In this document: positions 34,060 through 45,740 of the stretch, in pieces
Layout: every line of letters begins with the position of its first letter
Position numbering within the stretch: the stretch's first letter is position 1
From: Dryococelus australis
Taxonomy: Eukaryota > Arthropoda > Insecta > Phasmatodea > Phasmatidae
Length of the DNA stretch: 64,000 nt
Assembly: GCA_029891345.1 (NCBI GenBank)
Contig: CM056995.1
Span: 214,961,547-215,025,546 of the forward strand
Direction of reading: 5' to 3'
The notes under the pieces: model-generated
Databases searched by the model: none
Told to the model about the DNA's origin: nothing
Seen by the model: only the letters and a program-made list of their open reading frames with translations
Program-made: the position numbers and the translations under genes

Positions 34060-34400
34060 CTCTTAAAGCAGACAACTGACTACGGAGAGATTGACCCCTT
34101 GCAAGACTGACCCCTAAATTACCCCTGATGATCTCTAATAACACTTCAATAACCCCTAATGAATCCTAAATGGCCTGAAAATGATCCATAGTTACCCCTA
34201 CTAGCCCATGATGACCCATACACTCCTAACGACCCATGATGACCTACAGTGACCCATAATGACCCATAAATGGCATATCATATAAAACACCCCTAATGAC
34301 GCTTTCACCCATAAATGACTCCTGATTGTGGCGCATGTAGTGTTGATTGTGGTGCTGATTGCGCACTACTCGCCACTGCACTCGGCACCTTGCTGTGCAC
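34060..34400 (-). repeat. Inverted repeat partner, left of exon 2
   Basis: AAAGCAGACAACTGACT...GACCCCT, followed by many degenerate TGACCC(A/C)TAATGA units and CTGATTGTGG...TGATTGTGGTGCTGATTGCG, is matched in reverse complement by 41880-42120. The two copies flank exon 2 at 8-kb distance. The class is unrecognised. Confidence 0.65.
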
Positions 34401-34697
34401 TGGTCACATTCGAGTGCTGTTTGATGCGGTGCAGTTGAGGTATTGGACACGTGACGTGGCAACTGTCTGAGAGGCAGGATGCAGTCCTGCATCACACACG
34501 AGCAATTACAAACACGTCCATGGAAACGGCTAACAGTCGGCCAAATCTTCCATAGAACCATCCGTATAAACGGTCATGCAGGCTTGTGTGGTCTTCCATA
34601 TTGGCATACAGGCTTAAGAGTGAGACGCACTGTATTCTTGGAATCTTCTCGGGGAAAACAGGTGTCCGTAAATCTACTGTGTGCGCGTTGTGCGCAG

Positions 34698-34915
34698 GAC
34701 GGTGCTGGCGAACAACGGGTCGGCGGTGGACGCGACGGTGGCGACGCTGCTGTGCCAGGGCGTTGCGGCGCCGCACCTCAGCGGCCTGGGTGGCGGCTTC
34801 TTCATGGTGGCGTACAGCGCTAATCGCGGCGCCCTCGCGCTCGATGCCCGCGAGACTGCGCCGCTCGCCGCTCTCGACGCAGAGCTGGACCCAGCCCATC
34901 GCCGTCGCCAAGCCG
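34698..34915 (+). CDS. Ggt: Gamma-glutamyltransferase, coding exon 2 (heavy-chain core)
   Basis: This exon holds the most diagnostic part of the family: ANNGSAVDATVATLLCQG, then HLSGLGGGFFMVAY, then LDARETAP. The Arg in DARETAP corresponds to the conserved substrate-carboxylate-binding Arg of known enzymes (Arg107 in human GGT1, Arg114 in E. coli); that equivalence is from family knowledge. The acceptor TGTGCGCAG|G supplies the third base of a split Arg codon (phase 2), giving CPSVAR-TVLANNGSAVDA across the junction. The donor GCCG|GTGAGT leaves phase 1. The exon has 218 nt and very GC-rich third positions, in contrast to the AT-rich surroundings, as expected of a real coding exon. It sits between two inverted copies of a dispersed repeat (34060-34400 and 41880-42120). 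Confidence 0.95.
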
Positions 34916-35930
34916 GTGAGTGGTCCGTCAAGAGTAGAGACGGCCTGTAAAGCTGTGTTTCCGGTAAAAAAAAAATGGGTGTTGAGAATTATGCAGTTAC
35001 CACAGTTCACACACACGAAACCATGTCTCATGGATCTAAGATTCACAATACACCTGATGTAAGTGACTAAATTTAAAGTTGGAGTAAGAGAAAGTTAACT
35101 GAGTAAAGTAAGAAGTTATAATCCATGTAAATTAACTGGTTAAATTTTAAGTTAAAATTATATAAACTGATTAAGAACAACAAAACTTTACACTTGAAAT
35201 AAAGTCTCAAAAATTATTTCGTCGAGGTTTATTTGAAACATAAATTAAAAAATCGCAATTTACAGTCCCAGAAAAAAATTACCACATCTTGGTTGCTGGA
35301 TGCCAAATTAGATCCGCCTATATCAAAATTGTGTACTTATTAACCATCGTATACAAAACTATTTGATATAAAACTTCTTAAATAAACTCTTACAGCACAA
35401 CTTAGCACGAAACCAGACCAGTGCAGTAATTACAAAACAGTGCAAATGTGCACGCCGCACAAGGACCATCAAATGTGCAACTCTGATTTTTATGTAGTAA
35501 GAGATTGTATCGATAGGTCGACATGGCGGCATCTCGCGTACCTCACAATCACGTTGTGTGTGACTAACGATCTTCGATTCAGTACGTAATGCCAGAGTAT
35601 CGATCTGTATATCGTGGTGTGCAATTGTCGGCTGTCAAATATTTTGCGTATTTTGCGTATTTTTATCAAGTTTGTCAAGATATTGGCATTTGCATATATT
35701 TCATTGTCATATTTGGCTTCCAGGCGATTGCAAAGTTAACTAACGTTAGTTTTAATGATAACCAGATATTTTAACGACTAGTAGTTAAAAGTTTATAATT
35801 GTTAAAGTTACTAGTAAATTAGAAATTCCACACTTTTGTAACGATCAATTTAAATCGTTAAACCCAAGTATGCACCCGATATAGGCAATTCACAGTTACT
35901 TCACACATTTATGAGGCTCTGCTGACGTTG
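34916..35930. other. Intron 2, 5' part
   Basis: AT-rich, non-coding. No feature recognised. Confidence 0.4.
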
Positions 35931-36570
35931 TACTTCCAGGATATTCCTCCGCCTCGTGCTAACAAAGCTCAAGGTGGCCGCCTGGGTAGGCGGCCGAACG
36001 GTGTGCAGAGCTCCAGCAGAAAACTTTTTTAATTAAAAAAACTATCCAACGTGTCTGAGTGAGGTCTACTTACGAATAGGATATAAGAAACGTTGAGAGT
36101 CTGTATGTTTTTTAGTTCCTCCATTTCTCTCTAAAGCAGGTTTTTCTGTGATATTGAAAATGGCTCAAACGGATGATTGCACAGTCATTTTTAGGCATGA
36201 ACATTCTGGTATAAAACATTTAAAAAAAATGGTACAGGAACTTGCATTAAACCTTTATTTTTATTACTACGTCATATCATGGTAGGGTCTCAGCTGACAG
36301 TCTCGTAGAGGCGCGTAGAGGCGATGAGAGTTGATGCGCATGTATCGATCGCCCCTAGCGCTACCACGCTTTTAGGCTTCAGACGTGCAAAATTCGTTCA
36401 AACAGGCGGCCACCTTAACCAAGACTAGAAAATTACACCAATTGTACAGCACCCCGAATTCATGCGCACTGTGTAACAGTATTTCACATAAGAACTATTT
36501 CTTACTAGGCATTACCAACATACCTATTTTCATCCTGTTTTTATTTATATAAATAATAAATGAAATGTTT
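35931..36570 (+). repeat. Dispersed repeat family, copy B, with an insertion
   Basis: The outer parts (TATTCCTCCGCCTCGTGCTAACAAAGC; ACCAAGACTAGAAAATTACACC; GAACTATTTCTTACTAGGCATTACCAACATACC) match 62150-62330 in order. The middle, 35971-36416, is absent there and is a separate element. Confidence 0.65.
35971..36416. mobile_element. 446-bp MITE with AAGGTGGCCGCCTG ends
   Basis: AAGGTGGCCGCCTG at 35971-35984 is inverted as CAGGCGGCCACCTT at 36403-36416, 14 of 14. The copy of the surrounding repeat at 62150-62330 lacks this segment, giving an approximate empty site. No transposase. The target duplication is not resolved. Confidence 0.7.
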
Positions 36571-39500
36571 TAATTTATTTACAAAATATAAGTACCGGAA
36601 ATAAAAAAATCAAGATGATTGGGCCTCATCCCCCTTATGAACCTCCCAAAACTCTTCACTCACTTTGAGCTAGTTTCCTTGGCCGACACGAGGTGGCTCT
36701 ATAATCGCTGCCTTTGGCCCGTGGCGACATTGCGGTGAACCAAGAAACTTAATGCTTGCCATCACTATTCCTGTCACTTCATACTAAAGTAAAAGTTTTT
36801 AGGCCATTAAGCATGATACACATTTACAGTGACCACGCCAAACATACAGATCGGATAGAATCGACGTTTGTTCATATGTAGGCATACTTTATCTGCGTTA
36901 CCATTTTGCTCTGGCTGCAAGCTGTTTACTATCACGCTGTTTAGTTAGTTATTTTTAATACCAAAATCAGTATTGAACAACAAACTAGACACGGTTATGT
37001 TTCTACTCTAGTTTATTAAATCCTTTGCGGTACGAATTTAAACGAAATGATTTTAAACATACTGTAATTTTGTTTCATACTTATAAAAATACTTTACTGT
37101 ATAGTGCTACCTATAGGTTCAATTTCAAACTGCATTTATTTAATACACATGTTGAATAAAATTAATGTTGATGTTCAAGTATTTCATTATAAATATTTAC
37201 ATTGAAGTATTCTGTTCAATTAAATCAATACATTATGTTGATTATCCTACAAATTAGTGGTATAAACTATGGAAACAAACTGACTTCTGGGAAATATCGG
37301 CGAAGTCTGCTCTTTCAGCGAGCTGAAATATCAGCGTGAGCTTAACTTTTCGGCGCGGCTCATGCGGAAAATGAGGAAGGTTTCTGATTGGCGGTTCTAG
37401 TCTCTCGTTTTTTCCTTAACCTACCCTATCGATAAATATTAAGCGTACAACCGAAGTAGGGACTGGAGCTAACCGCATCTCAAGGCTAGGTTCCTTACAC
37501 ATACAGGGGAAGGAAGTCGTGTAAAGGAGGCGTGCATCGCGGCAGAGAGGGATTGGACAGCCATGGCCACCGTTTAGGGCCACGACTGCCTCCCTAGTGT
37601 GTACCTATAGCTGAGGCTATAGCTAAGAAGGTGGAGGGGAAAAACCGGAATATAGGCACCGTAAAAACCCCTTCCGACAGGAAAGATTCTCAAACTTGTT
37701 TGTGCATTACTGAAATATTACCGGAAACAGTGTGTGGCTAACCCTGCTCTATAATGTGAATTAGGTAGTGCTAGCAGAAAGGGGGCGGGACTTGTGGGCG
37801 CAGGTGCCCTTGAGGTTGTACTGCTGTCAGTATTCCTGCACAACAATATTCACAGCAGCAATTCGAATGCAGGGCCCCCCTGCTTCTCGTAGAGTGCGTC
37901 GGAAAACTTGACAGCTTAATAATGGCACCTAGTCCATCTTCGCTCTTATGCGCTGACAACAGAATATTCATGCTATGGGTGAAGGCGGGGGCAATTCCCT
38001 GGGGAGCCACCCCCTGCCCATTCCCAAAAATAGTCCGTCGGTCTTGACTGAGCATTAAAAAGTGCTCGGCGGGAATTTCCGGGACCACCAATGGCGATGG
38101 CTGTCCGCTGGCCCGTGATGAAGGCTGATGTTAATGATGCTTCCAAGGTCCGGTGCATTCCAGTTCCATCCATCGCGCATTCGTAATCCGCAGTCTGCAA
38201 TATCCAGCAGTGAGGTTCGCTACAGTTCGCATGTTTCATCCCCTCGAGATCTCCCTCCCCGCCATGGTCGTTGGGCTGCTTCATGCTCGATGCGCTTCGC
38301 AATCTCGTACTGAGCTACCTAGATTCCCGACGACGACGAAGACGCTTGCGCACCGGCCAGCTGGTCCACGGACTAGTATTTGAAAATTCCCAGCCACCCT
38401 AGATCCTGGAGATCCCCTATCCGCCACTTGGAGATGCGACGAGTTGCCGCACCCAAGTTGCCATAGTCCCGCTGCACTCGCGGAAGCCCCTCACCCACTG
38501 TCTCTTTCTTTCTCTCTCTCTCTTTCTTTCTTTATCTCTTTCGCTCTTTTCTTTCTCTCGCTCTATCTCTTTTTCCTCTTATTTTTTTCCTTTCACTCCG
38601 GCATGATTAGCTTACACACGAGTAAGGCATAACATATTTGAAAACATTAGCTTTTGACTTATGCGAACAGTCAAAACCGTAACTACAGTTTATTCTTGTG
38701 AAACATGACACATGGAACTGGCGAAGTCAATGTATACCACCCTGGACTTAAAAAATATATATCTGTTTTACAGCGAGAATATTTTAATTTTGGCTACTGA
38801 GCTAAGTTGTAAAAATTATAGCAATGGCTAATGTATGTTGCTGAAAAAGGTATGCACATGAGTGGGTATTTATGAACAAAAATTTTAGATTTAAAAATGT
38901 GTTAAATGAATTTCGTGTCTGGAAGCAATGGTTTATTTGAGGAACTGCTCCCTAATGTACCATTTATGGGGATGAAGTGCTGCGACCTCGTATGTATAAA
39001 GTTGAGGTAGGTTCACATTCAGTTTCGTGTACGTAAGAAACATCTGCGTAAAATGCTAACAAAAATTTGTTCATAGGGAATGTATTCGTCTTATGTCCAA
39101 CCAATCACACACGACTGGAAACTAATTTGATTTCGGCGAGGTAGTTATTTATTAGAGAAAAACAAATCATTTCATATTATTTGCATCGTTATTCTGTCAA
39201 TATTTACTACACAGGTTTTGTCAATAATATAAAAAAAACGCGATATTACAATACCAAATTAATATACAATTGATTATAACACCAGGGGACGAGCCCGCAG
39301 AATCCGTGGGCTAAGCCACAGTAGGTGAAGCAATTAATCGTACGAAATTGTATTTATAGTACAGCTGATATGTCCTTCTCCTCAAGGACGCATCAAAGGG
39401 GCAAGAAAACCATAGCCCAAAAGAGTAAACATCAAAAACTTTCAAAAAATTCAGAAAAAAGTAACCCCTTTGCAAGTAGCGGAGTTGAACATCAACATTA

Positions 39501-39867
39501 AAAAGGAGACCCTACCCGTTCCCTTATTCACAACACATGAGGTTGCACTTTGTTTTCTTTTATTGATTTTTTTTTAATTCATAGCAAATTTACACATTTG
39601 TATGTTTTGTGAAATACAGCACTTCAAAATGTACACCCTTATGCCTACATGGCATTTCATTAAACATTATCAACTCTACATCGCCTCGAATAAAACTATT
39701 AAAAATGGTTATCAAAAACATTCTTATAAAACCAGTGGTTTTCCAATATACCGCTCGTAAAATTTTACCTGGCTACATACAAATAGAAATTAAGACCAAC
39801 CATGTAATATGATTTTATATGTTGTGGCCATATTCACAAACGAAGGCCAACTGACTAGATGACTGAT

Positions 39868-39909
<42 letters not shown>

Positions 39910-41879
39910 CGAAATTTTTACTGGCTGTTCTCAACCACCAAGGTCAACAGTAAAATAAATTACACTTTAGTCATTAGTCATTAGAAAAATGATTTAAGTC
40001 CTTATAAAATGGACACATTACTTACAACATTATTATGCCTTGAAAAAAATTATGTCTAAGTCTTTTTATAACTTTACTCTTAACATTTCTGGCAATTCCA
40101 AGTTAAAAATGCCAATTAGTGAAAATTATTATGCTTAAAAAAATGGCAAATTCTTTTTATAACTTTGCTGACAAGATCCCTGGCCATACAAAACTTCAAA
40201 GGCCAATTAGTGAAAATTATTACAAGTTAGTACGGCTTGTGAACTAGCTTTAAGTCCTTCTGAGTATTTAATTATTTTACTGCAAATATATTTTTAAAGT
40301 CGCTCTCATGGTCACTCAATACGACCAAGGCCATTTATGACTACTTTAAGAGTGATAAATGTTTGTATAAATCAAGAGAGAAAACCATGCTCGAATCTTG
40401 CAATATTTTTCTTGATGGAAACTACTACCAAAGTTACCCTATAAGGACTCTGAAATTTTTGAGTCCTTCCTGGAGACTGCGAGAAGGGCCTACCATTAAG
40501 TCTTTTTTAATTTCATTTTTGGCAAATTTACTTAACTCCATCAAGGTGTGTGTGCTGATCCTCGAAGTCACATTCTCCCTCGAGTTCGAAAACTCCAATG
40601 ATTATATACTCTGAACAAAATATCTCCCTGGAAAAAAAAAAAGGGGGGGGGGTTAAAAACCTTGCCCAATCATATGGATCAGAACCCTTAACACCACTCT
40701 ACTGGGGAAGGGGAATTTTTTTTTACTGTCACAATTCCGCCCAGTAACACACTTTTTAAATTCAGCCAATCAGAGTCCAGTATTTGGGGTCACTTTCGCA
40801 TGGCAACAGCTAGGCGCGAAAACGCATTGGCGCTGACGTCACACTGAATATAGAAATTCTCAGGAATCGGGCGGCCCGCACTGCAGGCCTAATTTTTTGG
40901 AAGTGAAGGGTGCGGGAATTTAATTGGCTATCAACACCCCGTGACAGGTGATGGCCGCTGCGCTGGTTGTCGCTTTGGCCGGCACGTACCACGTGCCCTG
41001 TTGCGGCTACCCTCCGCGTCAGTATCACGCAGCTGAAGTTCAGCTGCGTCCAAGATCTTCCGTCGTTCATGGAAAATGCAGGTTGGTGCCAAGGTAGAGG
41101 TAGATTTCTAGTATAGTTAGCTGAATTCTTGACTCCGGGCTGCCAAAATACGCGCTTCCCAGGCATGCACGTACTTCATTTTTCTGGGATCGAGTCTTGA
41201 AATCGAGTGCAGAACGTGACACGCGTTAAAAATTGAGGTACTCGGCTTCTCACAGTATTGTTTGGAAACTCCGGCATGTGCTCGCCAGCGCCTATCGGAG
41301 CTCGCTCGCACATCCCGTCCTACAGTTGCAATGGAGAAAAATGGTAAAATTATGGTATAACTATGGTATGTTTAATAATTTTGTGTGATCTATTGGACCG
41401 ACATAAACGTTCGATAGCTTATTGGAAAGTTAGGTAGGTGCAGATCTAATTATGGTACGAATTTTGACATTATCGTTAAACATACCGAAATTATGGTACA
41501 CACATGATGAAGCATTGGCCCCATGCAGTTTGTGCAAAGTCATACATTTAAATAACATACCAAGATCTGCATTGGGGAGCTTGGTGGTTGCCTGTCGTGG
41601 TACTGCATTGTTCAGTACAAACTCCAATGTGTGCATTGAGAAATTGCGAAGCGTGGTTGGGAATCTGCTGTAGTTTTAGTTGCTTTTATTGCCAAGTACA
41701 AATTCAGTTTACCCAGGAAGCGATGAGATATTCCGAGGGACCTGGATGCATACTTCTTAAAGGGAGATTCTTAAATAAAATGTCCCTTTCAGAATTGGCG
41801 GTAGGGATATATAATTTTATTTTAAAATATGGGGAAATAATTTCAACATGCGACCTACATGCACTTCACTTAGCACTGC
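36571..41879. other. Intron 2 sequence without recognised genes
   Basis: Mostly AT-rich. A GC-richer block at 37470-38430 contains overlapping open frames without recognised similarity and may be an unclassified repeat. A (TA)(TG) microsatellite lies at 39867-39906 and a G-run at 40641-40651. A CRE-type TGACGTCA is at 40833-40840 within a GC-richer patch (40800-41330). No exon is supported. Confidence 0.4.
40061..40233. repeat. Two-unit 91-bp tandem repeat
   Basis: TCTTTTTATAACTTT...CCAATTAGTGAAAATTATT occurs twice with a 91-bp offset and moderate divergence. Confidence 0.7.
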
Positions 41880-42120
41880 ACTTTGCGTCGCAATCAGCAC
41901 CACAATCAGGGTTCATTTAGGGGTTATTTAGGGATCATTAGGGGTCATTTAGGAGTCAGCACTTCAATCAGCACAGCAAACAGCAGGGCACGTACTGAAA
42001 TCAGGGGTCATTACGGGTCAGCATCACAATCAGCACCGCAATCTGGAGTCATTATGGATCAATGGGGTTATTCTTGTGAGGGGTCAGTCCGACAACAGGA
42101 GTCAGTTGTCTGCTTTTAGT
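41880..42120 (+). repeat. Inverted repeat partner, right of exon 2
   Basis: CGCAATCAGCACCACAATCAGGG, AGGGGTCATT units and GGGGTCAGTCCGACAACAGGAGTCAGTTGTCTGCTTTTA are the reverse complement of the motif order at 34060-34400. Confidence 0.65.
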
Positions 42121-42507
42121 GTGGCCATGATCTATAGGTGAGCAAATAACTTGTCTGGAAGAAACTGTTGAAGATATAACTGCATGCTAATGTGATCAAG
42201 GAAATAGCATCTAAAGTCTTCCTACCTGTCTGTGTGTGATGCCTCAATGACTTCATGCGATTGATCAGCTGCATTCACATGGCAACTCAGTAATTGGCTG
42301 GTCGGTGTCCGAACAATGTATTAATCGTGTAATTCAATTGATCAATTAGTTCAGTCAGTATGAAATCATAGGGCTTGCATACTCGTATATTATAAGCAGT
42401 AGGGAGGTCAGCTGAGAGGCTTAGTTTGGCAGCGGCTGTCGTGAAAGGTGGTGCGTCTTGGCTAGCTTCTGCCTCTTCTCATCTAAGACTTATTCTGCAT
42501 CTGCGAT

Positions 42508-42850
42508 GTCCTCGGGCACTCCAGAGCTGATGATAGCTACGAAAGTTTCATCGACTTCTTCGGGAGTGGTACCTAGAACATCATTTCTCTCATTACCAGC
42601 TTCGTTAGCTCCAGCATCTACATCTCCAACAGGCATGCCCGAGTCTTGGTCTGAACCACTACATCGTAATCACTGTCGCTTTTGCGATAAGGCATTTACT
42701 TTCTACCATAATGTACAGTTACATGAGTCTTAAATTGTTTCACGAATCCCTGTCGTATGTCATATTTGCATGACAGGTGTCGTAAGCAGGTTCAGCTGTA
42801 ACAACAGTTTACTTAGACATGCAAAGACCTGTACAGTTGAGTACCTCTGT
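42508..42850 (+). pseudogene. C2H2-type zinc-finger gene fragment
   Basis: From an in-frame Met at about 42506 (MSSGTPELMIATK) a Ser/Pro-rich leader leads to HCRFCDKAFTFYHNVQLHES, one finger whose last ligand is lost at a stop codon (42731-42733). The same frame then reads VCHICMTGVV...FSCNNSLLRHAKTC, a second finger ending H-x3-C. The same H-x3-C style is seen in the Polinton finger at 28813-29072. It lies directly before a Polinton-type terminus, suggesting it is the last gene of a deleted relative. Confidence 0.55.
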
Positions 42851-42879
42851 ACCAGGTTTATTGTAAGCAGATCTATTGT

Positions 42880-43734
42880 GACTCTCTTGAGTTTTTGTTT
42901 TCAAGGTAATTTAAGGTCATTGAGTCATGGTCAAGGTCATCTGCATCTAATATGGCGGTAATTGTGTGCAACATAATATGATTGCTGATTTTTGTGTATT
43001 TTTCTCGAGATTTTTGTTGTCAAGGTCATTCAAGGTTATGCATTTAAGGTCGAGGTCACTGGTTAACAATATGGCTGATCTCTACCAAGATGGTGGTCGC
43101 CTACGATGATCGTGGTCGCCTACCATAGTTGTGGTCGCCTATTAAGATGGTCGTCGGGTGCACCTACCAAGATGGTGGAATGGGTATGGGTGAGGGGTAA
43201 CTTCCGGAAAGGTATTTTATTAATATTTTTTAATTCATATAGTAAACATTTTTAAATTATTTTTTGTAACTTTAATAAAAAAAAATTTGGTAATTTTTCA
43301 ATATTTTTCTGAATTTTTTTTTTCGGGGTCAAATGTCAGTCAAAGGTTATAGGTCCTAAATCCAGATTCATTACTCTGAGTCACTGATCCCCATCACCTG
43401 AAGTCGCTAACCCTGGTCACCTGCTCGGAGAGGAATGGAAAATTTCTTGGGTCCTTTTTTGATATATTTTTTTTTTATAATTTACAATAATTTTTTTTGG
43501 ATCTTTTTTTGCAATTGGTTTGAAATTGTTTTTGAACCTTTTGAGATTTTTCTAGAATCTTTTGGAATTTTTGGGATTTTTTTTGTTAAAGGTCACCAGG
43601 GTCAAAGTTAATGTCAAATGTATCTAAGATGACCACTTTGGCGACGTCACAACATGGCGGCCCCCTGGCTCCGATGCTAGGAATCCCCAATCCTTTTGCC
43701 CAACTTCTTGTTTTCCTACTACTAACAATAAATA
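42880..43734 (-). repeat. Solo Polinton-type right terminus
   Basis: AAGGTCA-rich and ATGGTGG/ATGGCGG-rich sequence runs into an AT-rich middle, then GGTCACCAGGGTCAAAG, ACAACATGGCGGCCCCC, CTAGGAATCCCCAATCC and ends CCTACTACT at 43726-43734. That is the same order as 33560-33740 in the main element's right repeat. No matching left end was identified within the window. Confidence 0.65.
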
Positions 43735-44449
43735 CATTAAATCGAATATAGTTATATACAGAAGCGTACACTAAATCAATAAATAAAAATAGTTATTCTT
43801 AAAAAGATCTTAATTAAGGCAGAAGTAGAGTATGGATCACTGAGGCAGACTAATACACCCAGAGTTCATTAACAAGTTTACAGACATTTCCAGAATTGTC
43901 AGACATGTACGAATTAAGTGTAACATTGTAAAATATTTTCCTAGTAACTACGTATTTAAATGTTTTAATATTTTAAAAATAATCATATATGCGTTAATTT
44001 TTAACTAAAATATAAGCGAATTTCTATTCCGGAGCATCCAAAAACATATTTTGCAACTCCCTTTCCACCGTCATCATTAGGCAAGAGCATTATAATAGTT
44101 CCTGTGTGTGTATGTAATTGAAACTTACTAATGATGTTTACAAGAAATTTTATGAATAATTGTGTACAGCCAGCTGGAATAAATTAATTCTTAAAATATT
44201 TGTAAGAATTATTGTTAATTTTTAAAAACATAGTTAGAGTAATTATTATGATAGTCTTGCTTGATGCATGTTTTTTATTGTTACAAAATTTACTTTCAAA
44301 AGCATTGAAGATGGAAAATGCGTTTACTCTTTGATTTAAAAAAATTACATTAATTAATTAATTTTAAAAAATTGAAACTATTAAATTCCAGCAAAGTGAT
44401 TTATGTTGTTACGAAAAGTATTATTTATTATTTCATATACAACATATGA

Positions 44450-45740
44450 AAACAAGTAGTACTGCAGCAGTTGATGTAAACTGGTATGTTTGAAATAGAT
44501 CAGGCACTTATTTTAAAAATTGCAGCCATATAAGACGTTTTAGCTTAGTATGCTATTTCGTCGAAACCATATAATAAATTGCAACACAACTTCATATGCT
44601 GGCAGCATATATTCTACAATGTGTGCATACGAAGATTTTTTTTCCTCCATCTTGTAAGATATAGCCACATGACAAATTATAATTGTCATACATCAGAAAA
44701 ATCCCAACAGATTCCCACAAAAATCGGAAAACAGATAACACTACAGCAGGCCATGTAATTTTGTTTTGAGTAAGCCAAACATTTATTTTCAAAATTGCTG
44801 CCACATAAACATTTTAACTTAGTTCGTTATATACGAAACTACGAAACAAATTATTTCAATTTAGGCCCTAACTTTGTATGCAGGCAATACATATTATAAC
44901 TACAAAATTTGTTACTACAGAACCTCATTTCTACGCCTTTCTTTATAAAAGCCCTGCATGAAAATAAATTCTCATATGTTGGGTTAAAATTTACCTATTC
45001 CTACCGAATTTGGCGAATGGTTTGTACTGCGGTAGGCCATATTAATTTATATGTTTTAAGTGTGCCAGACACTTATTTTCAGGATGGCTGTTAAAAAAAA
45101 TTTTTAACTTGCTTTACTATGTCAACGAAACTATTCAACAGATTTGAACTTAACTGGTGTACCGGTATTATCAATGAAAGGAATCTACTGTGCTAATACA
45201 TAATCATTATGTACATTTTTTAAGATAGCCACATGAAAAAATAGTAGTTTGTTTGCCATATCTTGAGGTCTAATCAATAGATACCCACTACATTTTACAC
45301 GCAAGTATTTGCCATATTCCCGGAACGATTAATCTACATTCCAGTTATTATTTCGCACCAACAGTGCTACAGAAAGACACGATTTAAGTTGGATGAAACA
45401 TTTTTTTAAATGGTGGCCATGTAAAGTTATATCTATAAAAAAATTTAACCAGATTTAACCAGATTCAACCAAACGTTGTATTTTGACAGAATAAACCAAA
45501 AACATCGTATCCATAACCTTTTTTTTAAAGGCATATACATATGTAAGATCATTATAAAATTAATTAATGTTCTTGTCCCACTTTACGGGGAGCGATCAAC
45601 AGATTTACACCAAACTTTTCACACAAGTAGCACTACGGTACACCATGTAAAATTACGTGTTTCAAGTGGCTCACACTTATTTTCAAAATGACGGCCCTTT
45701 AAATATTTCATGTTAGTCAATCCTATCATCAAAACATTAT
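44450..45740. repeat. Degenerate ~280-bp tandem array, about five units
   Basis: The word CACTTATTTTCAAAATTGCTGCC (variants) recurs near 44505, 44780, 45069, 45397 and 45673. Each is preceded by ACTAC.G.AG.CCATGTAA and followed by TTTTAACTT.GT...CGAAAC. Spacings are 275-330 bp. Divergence is high, so this is an old satellite-like block in intron 2. A sixth decayed unit may continue to about 45840. Confidence 0.65.

Noticed and set aside
34492..35062. Long antisense and alternative-frame ORFs over exon 2
   Set aside because: Shadows of the GC-rich exon; the + strand frame with GGT motifs explains the region.
37771..38383. Overlapping frames in a GC-richer intronic block
   Set aside because: No recognised domain; the frames contradict one another. 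More likely an unclassified repeat.
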